64,000 bases of DNA from Naganishia liquefaciens. Lineage: Eukaryota > Basidiomycota > Tremellomycetes > Filobasidiales > Filobasidiaceae. Location: contig BLZA01000011.1 in the NCBI GenBank assembly GCA_013423385.1, forward strand, positions 619,174 through 683,173, read 5' to 3'. The notes below the pieces were generated by a model. That model worked only from the letters and a program-made list of their open reading frames with translations. It was not told the DNA's origin and searched no databases. The translations under genes and the position numbers were made by a program. This document shows, in pieces, positions 40,001 through 50,703 of the stretch. The stretch's first letter is position 1, and each line of letters starts with the position of its first letter.

Positions 40001-41655
40001 ATCCTCTCCGTACTCCGCGTCAAAGCGCAAGCAGAAAATTGCTGCCATCGCCAAAGTCGTCCCCTGCAACTGGATTAGCTCTTGCCAAATCCATCCTTCG
40101 ATACCCGGCCTCCCAGCACACTCTCGAGCTGGCGCAGAAATTGGTGGGGAAAGAGGTCTTTGACAGTATCGTTGCCGAGATGGGACTGCAGCCACTAGAA
40201 GCTGTTCGACAGAGTCCAAGCAAGAGTAAACTATCCCGTCTGTCTGAAAGCACAAATGTGCCAATTCCTGCGACGACTGAAGGCGACGCCTCGATAACGC
40301 GGTTAAGGGCCACGGATCCCATGCGGAACCCCTTGCTGGATCCTGCCGACCAAGCCAAGGTCACTTCCAGCGCAAAAGCGAACGCCGATAATCCCTCGAA
40401 GCCATCGGCGACAAACCAACGAGTTCATGCTCAAGGCACGGCAGGGGGTACTCCAGCAGCTGCCCCTATGGCTTCAGGGTCTTCCAAGGCGAAACCCAAG
40501 ACCCTGTCTTGTGATCATTGCAAGACAACGCAGACGCGAGTTTGGCGTGTGAAGCAGTTGCCTGGCGGAAAAGAGCGACGGGTATGCGATGCATGCGGTC
40601 TCTACTTTAACAACACCAAGAAAATGCGGCCAAAGGAACTTTGGGGAACTCAGCAGATTGAGCTTCCTGGAATTGCCGCGACTACCAGGAAGCAGGCCGC
40701 CGGAGCTAGTATCTCCAAAGGTAAAGACATAGAGGCCGCAAAGCCCGCAGCGACCCAGGCGACGTCAATGGAATCAGCCCCGCCCGGTCCTGCAGTGAGT
40801 CACGATATCTCCGCCTCACCGCACCGCAAGTCTAGATTATCGACGGGCAACGCGCCGGATTCCGTCAATTGGACTCCTCGTCGGTCGTCCCGGCTCAACC
40901 CTAATGTGGATTCCTCGCCCACCGGCCGAGCAGCGGCGCAACATCACCATAGGCCGGTTCTGGACGAAGTCTGTGACGCTGCCATGTCCCCAAGGCGCAG
41001 CACGCGCTTGACGCCGAGGAAAATCTCCAAGGGGAAGGCCAAGGAAGCGGACGCTGCAACGGTCGGCGGAAAGGCGCAGAAGAGGTTGACAGAGTTGACG
41101 AAGGAGACAACTGCGCCCTCACCGCGACGTTCTCTGACTTCCGCCTTGACGGCCGTGGCTAGCGCGTCATCACACAAGAGCGCCGCTGCCACTGTCGAGA
41201 CCTCGGCTTGGGATGACAACGATTTCTCCTTCTTGTTGAGCGACAACATTGACGACTTGCAGGATTCCGGACACTTTGCCACAGATCCGATTATCCCGAG
41301 CGGCAACGGCTTAGACTTTGAGATGGAGCAGTTCCTCAATCAGAATCCTGCAGCCAATGTCCAGATCTCCGAGGACGACTTTGACCCCAATGCTCTGCTG
41401 ATCGCAGGCGAAGATCACGAGCCAAAGTTTACGCAGAAAGAGATGGAATTGCTCGTCATGTTATCGGCCTCTGGGATCGCCAGTGAGGAACTGGGCATCG
41501 ACGTCGACAGCGAGAATCCCAATACGGAAGCGTCGAACGCGACCGCTGGACCGTCCCGACAGGGGAACCCGTTGCTTGATGGGAATGCATGGACGGACGA
41601 GTCGAGTCCGTGGGAGATATCGACGCCTGGTGGCGAACAGTGGAAGATGCCGTAA
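37079..41655 (+). CDS. Large GATA-type zinc-finger protein
   Basis: Probable DNA-binding regulator of about 1,420 residues. The 5' end is split into small exons: MSLVVEAKPHLQLENQSFAI (37079-37139), then ERWIEYIKGLSVT, then ESDDFAVLQNEKSIRGYKMP, then IQVYYNIPSSDHTFVTALEA; each join keeps the frame with GT-AG introns. An acidic run (SLDEEDGDDSEDDEQD) follows, then one 3.8-kb exon with a Pro/Tyr/Gly-rich tract, long Ala/Ser/Thr/Pro-rich disorder, a single GATA finger at 40510-40596 and an acidic C-terminus (DDFDPNALLIAGEDHEPK). The finger has CDHC and CDAC but a 21-residue loop instead of 17-18, and TRVWR where TPLWR or similar is usual. I cannot assign an orthologue. The first four exons are the least certain part. 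Confidence 0.8.
38486..38558 (+). repeat. Pro-Tyr-Gly repeat tract in the GATA protein gene
   Basis: DNA with repeated TATCC(C/G)-type units encodes a Tyr-Pro-Pro-Tyr-Pro-Gly array (PYGYPYPSYAGYPPYPGYPP and on). It resembles low-complexity tracts that drive condensation in RNA- and DNA-binding proteins. Function here is unknown. Confidence 0.7.
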
Positions 41656-42100
41656 GGCAAAGACGAATGCCATCGTGTAGCGGAGAGACCTGCATCTACT
41701 GTGTACATAATCTTGGAACATCGCTGTATCGTCTGAATATGCTGGTTTCGCCCGTCTGAGCGTTGTGTGCGCAGCAAGAATTGATAGTTTCCGAGGCGCT
41801 CTTGAAGAGAGCATTTCCCATCAACTGCTCCAGTGGACACCCAAGTGAGCCACCTTGGGTCTAGCGCAGGGCGGAAGCTATTACGGGATCGACACGGCGG
41901 CACGTGACTGCGGGGCACTAGCCGAATTGCGATCCCGCGCCATTTAATGACGGCACGGCAGGGAGATTGGCCCCATATTCCCCGGCGCGGGCATCGTCCG
42001 AGTCGGGTACTCGACTGCATGCGCTGCCCAATATAACGCAGACATCGAGGCCCGCACAGCCGTCGTCAAGAGCTTGCCGAGCGCTGCAACAAGCAACACA
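41656..42100. other. Intergenic: GATA gene 3' flank and next promoter
   Basis: A 445-bp gap between two plus-strand genes. Minus-strand frames here are shadows of the flanking genes. No feature is supported. Confidence 0.5.
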
Positions 42101-42960
42101 ATGTCCTCGATTGCGACAAGTCCAACAGCCACAACCTCATCAACATCCATCACCGGCTCAAGTAACGGCAATGGCGGAGGCGGCATTAATGTACCTCCGC
42201 AGGTCGTCTCGATTGGCAGGTGTCTTGTCCCAATGTTCAGACTACGAGCTAACCGCACCGATACTTCCTCATCATAGGACTTGGATTCATAGCAGCAGCC
42301 TTCTGCACCGTCGTCTTTGGTTTCGCGCTGCGCATGTACCTCGTCCGACGCAGAGCTCGATCTCAGGGCAACCCTTCACCGCCATGGCTCGACGTGTTCT
42401 TCTCGATCGTGGAAAGTCGCAACACGCAAGGCGGACGAGGTGCTTCGGCTGGGTTCCTCTACTTTGAGCCTGGGTTTGGGATGGCAAGAGTGTGGGGCAG
42501 GGACAAGAATACGTTTGCCGATATGCCGATACCGACGCTATATGATTGCGACATCGAGTACGGACCAGACAAGACGGAAGCAGAGACAAGGAATCATTAT
42601 CAGCTATCATCGTCAGAAGTAAGCCGACAAGCTTGTAGTGGGTGCTCGAACAATACTGATTGATGAGCGCAGTTCCAACCCATGACAGTTTACGATAAAT
42701 TCGGCAATCGAACCGATCCCCATTCCATCCTGCCAGGGATTCAGCTAGGCGTCAGTCTTTTGATAAGAATGCCGAATCAGCCTCAGCCACCAGCGTCATA
42801 CGCAGACGACGAGCCACCGCTACCCGATCTCAGTATCGGTGTCCTGGACCTGGTCATCCCGAACGAGACAGACCGTGGTCCAGACGAAAAGTGGGGTTCG
42901 CAAGATGAGAAGGGCTTCCGCAAGGAGAGTCGCGAGGTGCAACATCTGGAGTATAGGTAA
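42101..42960 (+). CDS. Single-pass membrane protein with Ser/Thr-rich N-terminus
   Basis: Unknown function. The start MSSIATSPTATTSSTSITGS leads through a Ser/Thr/Gly-rich stretch into one membrane helix (GLGFIAAAFCTVVFGFALRMY) followed at once by RRRAR, which predicts the N-terminus outside and the C-terminus in the cytosol. The cytosolic part has WLDVFFSIVESR, a Gly-rich loop, and ends with an acidic segment. A single-helix, Ser-rich layout of this kind is common in basidiomycetes. The first intron can only keep this frame with a GC donor (42216-42277); the canonical GT donor at 42220 would instead link the helix to MAEAALMYLRRSSRLAG from an ATG at 42171. A second, ordinary intron lies near 42620-42672. 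Confidence 0.7.
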
Positions 42961-43392
42961 ACAGCCGGAAAGGCAGGGCTATCATGGGGTGTACAGGGGA
43001 CTCTAATGGTCGATAGGCGGCATAATGTAGCTTTAATGATCTTGTACATAACGTATGCAGGCATGACGATACTGCGATGCATAAAAATGCGCTCGGCGAT
43101 ATCCATCCACTGTCATCTTTTGATTAGAAATCAGCACCAGGCTGCTTATTCAGACGGGCTACTGACTGAAAGTGTCAAGGATGTTGAATCAACGGTCTTA
43201 GCCCCTCTCCTGTGGAGATCGGTGAACAGCGGCGCAAAACAGTCAATGTCGCCTCCAAGAGGCATCAAATGTCTGACGAGCGTAACACTCAACGGCCGAA
43301 AGCGATAGTGACATTTGGCGGTGGCGTGACCTGAAGTGATGAAGTCTCGTCATCGATGAATAAGTATCGGTCTGTTTTGCGTGAGGCGCGCT
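42961..43392. other. Intergenic between convergent 3' ends
   Basis: A 432-bp gap between the membrane protein and the next minus-strand gene. Frames on either strand have no support. I see nothing in it. Confidence 0.5.
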
Positions 43393-43920
43393 TCAAGCCT
43401 CCTCCTTTTTGTAGACTTCTTTCGTTTCTTCTTGTCGGTCGGTTGCATTGCTCTTCCTACTTGCAGACGATCGCGAAGAGCATCGGAGGGTAGTTTGCTT
43501 GTATCGTTCCCGAGATGCCGGTAAATCCTTTGGCTCGGCCTTCTTGTTTGCCCCGGAGACTCGAGGATTGGCCTTGCCCTTCGTGTCCTTTGCTCTGCCC
43601 TGAGAATGCTTCTCTTTTCCTCGCAGCTGCAGACTCTGTCGGTTGAGCGCCAGCAGGTCGGTTGATCCGTCCAGAATGGCCTTGGCCATTCGTATGCAGT
43701 CCTCCAGTTGCTGTGTATTCATATTACGGACCGCTGGTGATGCCAGCTTTTCTCGCCATGGCCGATCCACGCCGACGACGTTGTCGAGGACGATTCGGCC
43801 AAAGCAGTGGTCCAGGCGTACAGGCCAAGTGGGTTGAGCTGGATGGCGGGCCGACGCCGCTGCGCAAAGTCGCTTGATCAGCTGTTGCCATTCTTGCTGG
43901 AGCACAGCCGTAGACGCCAT
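43393..43920 (-). CDS. Conserved small basic protein of unknown function
   Basis: A single-exon gene of 175 residues. The N-terminal half has a compact pattern, WPVRLDHCFGRIVLDNVVG then DRPWREKLASPAVRNM and QLEDCIRMAKAILDG, that I believe recurs in basidiomycete and ascomycete hypothetical proteins, often with a C-terminal basic tail. The C-terminal half is Lys/Arg/Ser-rich and probably disordered. A nuclear role is plausible from charge only. The start at 43920 (MASTAVLQQEWQQL) is preferred to an upstream in-frame ATG at 43977. Confidence 0.75.
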   Translation of the reverse strand: MASTAVLQQEWQQLIKRLCAAASARHPAQPTWPVRLDHCFGRIVLDNVVGVDRPWREKLASPAVRNMNTQQLEDCIRMAKAILDGSTDLLALNRQSLQLRGKEKHSQGRAKDTKGKANPRVSGANKKAEPKDLPASRERYKQTTLRCSSRSSASRKSNATDRQEETKEVYKKEEA

Positions 43921-44233
43921 TTTGCAAGGAATGCCAGGGGAATAGCCTGTCTCTAGTGAAGCATGCTTGCAGGGCACGTATTCCGTTCCCTCGTCAGTGT
44001 GTGCACCGATGACCTGACCAGCTCCATTCGCTGACCGATCTCCTCGTGGCTGCCTTGACCGGCTCGATCAGCTCGTCGATCGCTCGGGATAAAGTTGATG
44101 GATCATCATCTCGAGCCTTTCATGCAGCACGCTCGTCCTCCTCGATAGCAGACCGACATCACCGAGGATCATTGTGACCTTGCTCAACGATTCAATCCAC
44201 GCATCGAACATTGCATTGCCGCGACCGTGCAGG
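43921..44233. promoter_or_regulatory. Divergent promoter, unknown protein and TXNDC17 gene
   Basis: A 313-bp gap between divergent start codons. The minus-strand frame at 44068-44250 has no domain or splice support. No clear motif. Confidence 0.45.
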
Positions 44234-44780
44234 ATGCCTCTGATATCCACTCCGTAAGCTCAATTCCGTTCCGCCGACCTGAAAGTGCCTCTCATTCATT
44301 TCACTTGCATTGCGGCACCAGCTACCCGCAAGTCATGAACGGTCTGTTCGGGCCTGACGCGAGACAGCCCGTCTTTTTGGTTTTCTACTCCGCTGTGATC
44401 CCCGCAACCGGACAAATGTGGTGTCCCGTATGTCGCCCTCCAGACCACCATTCAACCCCATGCTGACCATGTGCTATGCAGGATTGCCGTGACGTCGAGG
44501 CCACCGTCAAGGAGACTTTTGACCGCGCGGACAAGCCCAAGGCTATTATCGTTTGGCTCGAGAGGGAGGATTGGCGCAGACCGGACAACGAGGCTCGCAT
44601 CAAATGGAATGTGCAAAACATTCCGACGATTCTACGACTAGAAGACGTGAGTTCAGACCGGCAAGCGGGCTGATATACGTTCGCTGACAATCTAGGAATC
44701 AGGGCAAGGAGACTGGCAGACTTGTCGAGTCGGCTATATTAGATGCAACTCGATTGAAGAGCTTCGTGGGCGGCAACTAG
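44234..44780 (+). CDS. TXNDC17 / TRP14-type thioredoxin-related protein
   Basis: Small cytosolic disulfide reductase of the DUF953 family, about 120 residues. The first exon is MPLISTP; it joins YPQVMNGLFGPDARQPVFL and FYSAVIPATGQMWCP. The active-site motif WCPDC, diagnostic for TRP14, is split by an intron with GTATGT after WCP. The fold continues with PKAIIVWLEREDWRRPDN and the cis-Pro region VQNIPTILRLEDGKETGRLV, and ends SFVGGN. The acceptor of the last intron must be GAATCAG near 44702 to keep the frame; an earlier AG breaks it. Convergent with the DUF726 gene, 100 bp apart. Confidence 0.9.
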
Positions 44781-44879
44781 ATTGTCTCGAGGTAGGCGAT
44801 TATGACAGGCTGTTCGCAGATGCTGCTATGCAATGGCATGGATCTATCTGTGCCTGAGCAAGGTGATCCACAAGCTTGT

Positions 44880-47800
44880 CTACCATGGGTTATTCAGAGC
44901 CCAATCGTCTTTATCGCGTTTGGACTTGAGATCCTGGGTGCCCCACCCGCTCGACGTGCTTTCATCCCTCCTAAACCCTTCGTCTCCGAAAGGCAAGCCG
45001 CTCACTCCTGAGGTATTGTACCTGTCCTGGTATCCGATGTCTCCGTCGTCTTCAGGCTCCGGCGCGGGACTGCTGACCCTATCCGTGTCCCACACTGCGG
45101 TATCCTGCAGGACCGGAGAAGATGTTGACTGGGTAAATGGGCTGGCGCTAAACATTGACGCTGCTGATTTTAGGACATGCGAGGGGAACTGTTTCGCTGG
45201 CTTGGGTGCATCAATGTTATACTCGTCGGCAATCCCGGTCGATGAGCGAGAAAGAGGTGATGGTCTGTAACTCTCGGCATCCGCCGACGAACGCGAAACA
45301 GATGGTGACGGGGATGTACTCCGCTGCACCGTCTCTTCCGTCAAGGGAGGTGCAGATTCTGATCGCTCCAGGGGTGGTGTCGGTTTCGTGACAACTGTCA
45401 GTGCCGGAACGTTTGTTTTTGGCTGCGGCAAGTCTACCGTTTCAGGATCGACGTTCTTGCCAAGGACCTCTCCGATGGCTTTAAAGTCGAACCCGGCGGT
45501 CTTGGGTAGATCCGATGGGGTTTCTGGTTCGTCCTGTTCGACCCTTTTCCCGAGCTCTCCGGTCACATGAGTCGATGTGATGTCTCCCGAATCGTCATCG
45601 TACTCTTCCACCTTGTTCTCAGTGCTTTGGTTGGATGTGTACGACGGGGGAGGCGTCACGCCGGACTGCCCAGTCGACTTGGTGGAATTGGTTCCCTTTT
45701 CTTTCTTGAATATGCGCCAGACGCCCTTGCTATCCTTGCGTTTCTCTTCGTCCTTTTCCTCGATTGTTCGCTCCTGTACACTCATATCGAGATATGGATC
45801 CTGCGAAATGGTAACAATTAGCGAGCGCTTCAGGTCATTGACGCAAACCTACGTCGGGTTCATCGAACCAATCTGCCGTTATCGGCAAACCGACAACCTC
45901 GAGCAGAGCCGGCATGCAGCTTCGATAACTGAGATGCCCTGCAACCTTGTCCGTCACGTCCACATTTTCCAAACCCGGCACCCCTTCGACCGGCCGTAGT
46001 CCCGCTACGGTGTTGAGCCCACCGCTGGTGAACCTGAAAAGATAACCCAATAGCCAATCGCTTGTTGCGAACGCATTGACAAAACGTCCCGCGATAACGC
46101 TTCGTACGTTGAGCCAAGTTGCTTTCGGCGCGGTGATTGTCGCCCCAAACAGATATACATCTTGAACAATGCCGTATGCTTTCCGCTTTGCCAATTCTTC
46201 GAGAGCATAAAAGATGGCCCGAGCACCTAGACTAAAGCCGATTAGAGATATCGGCCGGACTCCAGCGTGTCTGCTGATGAGAACGTCGGCCAAAACCTGG
46301 CCGGCATGCCAAGATCGGTCGAGAGCGTTTGACCAAGGGTTGTCGATGAGATATCCTAGCTTGGTCAGGACTGAACGCGCGGAGGTCAGCATTCGTTTCC
46401 ACTTTCGAGACCTGCCACATACTGAGTGGCCATTGCAACGCGCTCATTAGAGCTGTCATGGCTGTCGCCTGTAGCACTGTCTGCCCGACTTGGGTCAAGA
46501 CCTCCGACGTGAGGATCTTCAATGCATTACCCATCTCGTTCATCATTTCGGGTTCCCACAAGACGGAGAAAACATCTCCAAGAGTCGGGTCGAGAGTCGA
46601 AAATGGCAATCGGACGTCATCCACTGGACTTGCCATGAATCTGTCAGGAGTAAATCAGCTCACTTCACAGTCCCATCCTTTGTAAGACGTACCCTGGCAC
46701 TGTTATGAAGCAATTGACCCGTTTATTGTTGTGTATCGGCTTGAATTCGAAAGTCCCTACATTCTTCGTTCGCCTCGCCATACCCTTGCCGGCGATACGT
46801 CCACCTGTCAGGACGCCTCCCGTTGTGATGACCGCCGCACCTCCCGCTCCTGCCAAGAAACCAGTTGCACCCGTCACACCGACCGTTGCAAACGCAGCGC
46901 CTAATCCAGCACCGATGAGGGGAGCGGCGAGACCCGCTGAAAGCCCAATGACGAGACCGCCGCCGAGCGTTGCTAGACCCATCATCGCGTAGCGCTTCTT
47001 CTTGCCCTTCTGCATTCGATCCTCGATAATGGTGTCCTGCCCCATGCGTTCTACACCTTCCTGAATTTCCAGTGCATCGGTCACCCGCTTCTCAAATCGC
47101 GTCACGTCCATCCACGTCAGATCGAGCTTTTCCGCGACGCGCTCCAGGAATACCCGGGACCTTGCATCGTAAACAGAGTCCCCGATCAGCTGCAGGAACA
47201 GGTCACATAGCTACCATATCGAGCAGTCAGCACGAATGAGACATCCGTCAAAAGGCATCCACTCACCACCGTCCAGCGGATATCGAGTGTGACATTCTTG
47301 TCTGTTTTTGAAAGCGTCGTTGATACTCCCGGCAACGCCTTGCCCATCGCCAGAGGATTCTCGGTTCTTTGTTCTTCTGCGGATGCATGTTCACGCGCAG
47401 CCTCTGTCGACGTCCGTTCCGCCTTGGGTGTCGCTGTCCCCGATGCTGAACCGTCTAGCGCGACAGATCCGACCAGATCCGCAATGTCGGCTTCGTCGTT
47501 GTCTGACTCCTGATACGGCGGGGGCGGCTGAGCTATATTCTTCTTGAGGGCTTTGTCTGCCGTCGGATCAGCCTTCTCGAACCGAGCTTCAATGGCCTTG
47601 GTATCGAGTGCCGGATCCCCGGGCAAGCCCTCGCCTACTGTATTCTCGTCTTCTGCCTCGTTTCCCAGAGCGTCATGCTGCTGATCCTCTTGTCGCCGTG
47701 CCTCGGCCTCGTCATATTCTGGATTGACAATGGTATGTGTCGTCATCAAGGATGGCGCTAAATCATCCGGCGTCACACCATGTTCCGCCAAGGAATCAAT

Positions 47801-48585
47801 CATCCGTTGCTCTGCAAAAAGGCTCAGCACAAGCTCGCTCGACGGTGGCAAGACATACCGTCCGGAGACAAGTCCATATGCTGATAGAGTTTGGCCATGA
47901 TCTTCAACATCCATAGTCGACCACTCTCCACCACCTCGGGCTCGTCGGATCCCTTGCCGCGCAACTTTTCCCGCTTGCTGATAACCCAGCCGCGTCCCAT
48001 GTCCCTGATCATGCCGCGCGCGACCAACGCACACAGCCCGACATATGCTATCCTCTGTCCCTCTGTCAACAGCTCCTTGGTCGCTTGCATTTGGCTGAGC
48101 GGCGTCATCGCCTTGTCTTCGTCGAACAAATATTTGGTCCGCATGTGCACCTCCTCGGACTCTTCGTCTTCCATCAGTCGTAGCCGGGTATAGTCCCCTT
48201 CATCCTCGTTCTGCAGCTTTTCCCGCCAATTGTGATCCGTCGAAAGATCCTCCTCGAGATGAATGGCCGTTCCCGTCGCATTCCCCGCGGCCTTTGGCTT
48301 GGATTCCGGTTCGGGTAGAACGGCAGGCTTGTATTTCTGTTGACGGGGGTCGACGATATTGAATCCGTATTCCGCCGTGGATTCCTCTGAGCGGACGACG
48401 GGCATATCTGGGTAAAGGGGTACCGAGAACGGCGCATCAGCGAGACGACTCTGAGAACAGGACGCGCATTCTACCGGGACTTTACCTTGCCAGCCGTCAT
48501 CATCAAGATCATTGTCCGAGAAACTGCTGGAAAGCACTTGGGGCGTCGACTGTGAGCGCTGGACCTGCGGCGGAGGGACCAACAT
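44880..48585 (-). CDS. DUF726 alpha/beta-hydrolase protein (yeast Mil1 / TMCO4 type)
   Basis: A membrane-associated putative lipase related to yeast Mil1, which binds an AP-1-like adaptor, and to human TMCO4. About 1,170 residues. The N-terminal 230 residues contain a helical block (LLTEGQRIAYVGLCALVARG). A disordered acidic stretch follows, then the DUF726 core: GGGLVIGLSAGLAAPLIGAG and GAGGAAVITTGGVLTG hydrophobic Gly-rich helices, then VRPISLIGFSLGARAIFYAL with the nucleophile elbow GFSLG, IVQDVYLFGATITA and a His-containing HLSYRS segment. The last 300 residues are a Ser/Pro-rich tail. The start at 48585 (MLVPPPQVQRSQS) is chosen over longer in-frame reading to 48753. Several short introns. 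Confidence 0.85.
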
Positions 48586-49569
48586 GGCGTTCCTTCGCTG
48601 TGGGCGTGCAGCAATACAGGGGTGTCGAAGGAGGGGGGGGGGGGCGCGGATATCGGGATTACCGCATCGAATTGCGTTGCTATACTCAGCTTTCGTCGTC
48701 CGCGCGGGCGGAAGATGGTCTGATAGATTGACCCCGCGGCAATCCCAAGCCAATATATGTCACGGCCACTTTGTCTGTCGATACCGTCACGCTTCCGAAC
48801 GGGCAGCGAACCTTTACGGGGGCTGGCTTGCCCTGAAGAATCGCCGACCTGTTTGCGACGGTCGTCCCGTCTCGCTCACGTGGCCCGCGTTGGATGTCTC
48901 ACTTGAAACGCGCGGGCAAGTCTGGATGCGCAGACTGTTCTTCTTCCCGACAAGATCTCCCGGTCCAGAGATGCTATACAAGTGCAGGACCTGCCTGTAT
49001 CTCTCAAGCCAAGCGCCCTGAGACTTGATATCTATTCTGACATGCGTGCAACCTGTGGAAACCAAGACCGCCATGCCTTTGTACCCGACCAGTCTTTTCT
49101 CGTCAAAATTCTTCCTGTCAAGTTCCCAGCTTGAGCGCCTGGTGAAGACGTCGTCGACATGCTCATGCACTGATGCAGCGACAGGATCGTCCTCAGGTCC
49201 CGCACTCTGGGGTCAGCGTCTCCCGCTTGACGGAACTGGGGACGCTGCGATGAACGAACCTTTGCCTTGGCCCACTCGGAGAGGTCAAGCGGCGAAGGAG
49301 TGATGTATTACGTAAGCCACTCTCACCCTTTGTGTACCTCACCCCTGGCGCATATGCCGCATGTACAGCACGTGTCCTGCTTCCGTCGTAATGAATGACA
49401 TCATTCATCCGCCTGCTGCTGGCCACGCGGGGGAGGGGGCGTCATGGCCTCGGCGCAAGGTGACGGACGCCCCTTTTCTCCCGGTATATAACCCAGCTTC
49501 TTCGGGCCTTCTCGGCTCTCCCCGTACCATTCACACACACCAAATACAGTCCACCACGCCCGCTTCACA
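48586..49569. promoter_or_regulatory. Divergent 1-kb region with a G12 tract
   Basis: It lies between the DUF726 gene start and the mitochondrial protein gene start. A run of twelve G is at 48633-48644. A minus-strand open stretch at 48814-49170 has a coding-like middle (DEKRLVGYKGMAVLVSTGCT) but no convincing exon partners or domain, so it is not called a gene. CT-rich sequence before 49570 fits the leader of the next gene. Confidence 0.45.
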
Positions 49570-50431
49570 ATGTACCGAACCCGCGCCCTCACTTCCGCCG
49601 TCGCTCGACGAGCCTCTGTCCAGACCGCTGCCAAGGTATGTCGCCTCTGCCGAAAGCAAAGTACATCCTCCGTTTGCTGAGTGCATTCGTGATCCTCGAT
49701 AGCGATCGTACGCCACCCAGGGACCCATCACTCCCACACCCGCCCGGGTCACTCCCGTTGCGCCTGGCACGGGCGCTCCTCTGAACACCCCGGGAGGTGT
49801 CCCGCGACACCCTGCTCCGGAGCCATTGCCAACACCTCAGGGCAACGGCGGAAGCAGTGAGTTGGCCTTTCTCTTCGTTTCTTCGTTCATTCGTCGCTGA
49901 CTGACGCTTCGACCTTGAAAGATACCGGTCTTCTCGCCGTGATCGCCATCGCCGGCGCCGGAGCCGCCTACTACTTCCTCTCCCAGGACCCGGAAGCCCG
50001 GGCCAAGGCCCACGAGCTCAAGGAAAAGGCCAAGGCCGAGGCTTCGGATCTTTCCTCCAAGGCCCGCTCCGAGGCCCGACAGATCTCCTCGGACGTCAAG
50101 TCTGAAGCACACAAGCTCGGCGGCGACTTGAAGAACATTGGAAACCAGGCCGCAGGACAGGCCAAGGGTGCCTACTACGACTCCAAGGCCGAGGCTCAGG
50201 ACACGGCGTACAAGGCTGCCAACGCGACCGGTGCCAGCTATCTGGATCAGGCAGAACTCAAGGGCAAGACTCTGTTGAGTTCGGCTCGGGCCGAGGGTGA
50301 AAAGTTGGCCGGAGAGGCGACGGGGGAATTCAAGGAGTTGAAGGAGGCAAGTCAAGAAACAGAGACAAGGGGCTTTGGAACTGTCGTACTGATTTCTCGA
50401 ATCGTAGAACGTCAAGTCAATGTTCAAGTAA
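49570..50431 (+). CDS. Mitochondrial single-pass protein with LEA-like amphipathic repeats
   Basis: The first exons code for a mitochondrial presequence (MYRTRALTSAVARRASVQTA, then RSYATQG) and a Pro-rich linker. A membrane helix (TGLLAVIAIAGAGAAYYFLS) is followed by an Ala/Lys/Glu/Ser-rich amphipathic region (ARAKAHELKEKAKAEASDLS and on) like LEA or apolipoprotein-type helices, some 130 residues. The probable location is the inner membrane with the helix bundle in the intermembrane space or matrix. The last intron has a GC donor (GAG|GCAAGT...TCGTAG, 61 nt) and gives the end ENVKSMFK; unspliced reading stays open and ends QVNVQVN instead. Function is unknown; some fungal relatives are labelled calcofluor-white-hypersensitive protein. 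Confidence 0.8.
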
Positions 50432-50703
50432 ATTAAACCGTTTAGCATAGCCAGCAGCCAAAGCGCTCGCACACTTGTTGTACTGCACAGATAACACCAA
50501 CGGCACGAAGATGCATATAATACACGAACCGCCACGTCCTTACGATCTGCCCCGCGTTGGCGCCTGGCGCCTTCCAGACTTCCTCGAACCGGTTTGTGAC
50601 TAGATTGAATCGAAACACTTCACGCCGCCTAGCAATTAGAACTTTAATACAATTCCGATAGTCTGCATTCCTTCATTTGTGTGATCAGGTGATTCGCCAT
50701 CCA
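50432..50703. other. Intergenic between convergent 3' ends
   Basis: A 272-bp gap between the mitochondrial protein gene and the kinase gene. No feature seen. Confidence 0.5.

Noticed and set aside
48814-49170. 118-codon minus-strand frame in the DUF726 upstream region
   Set aside because: Part of it looks coding, but no exon partner, start context or domain supports a gene.
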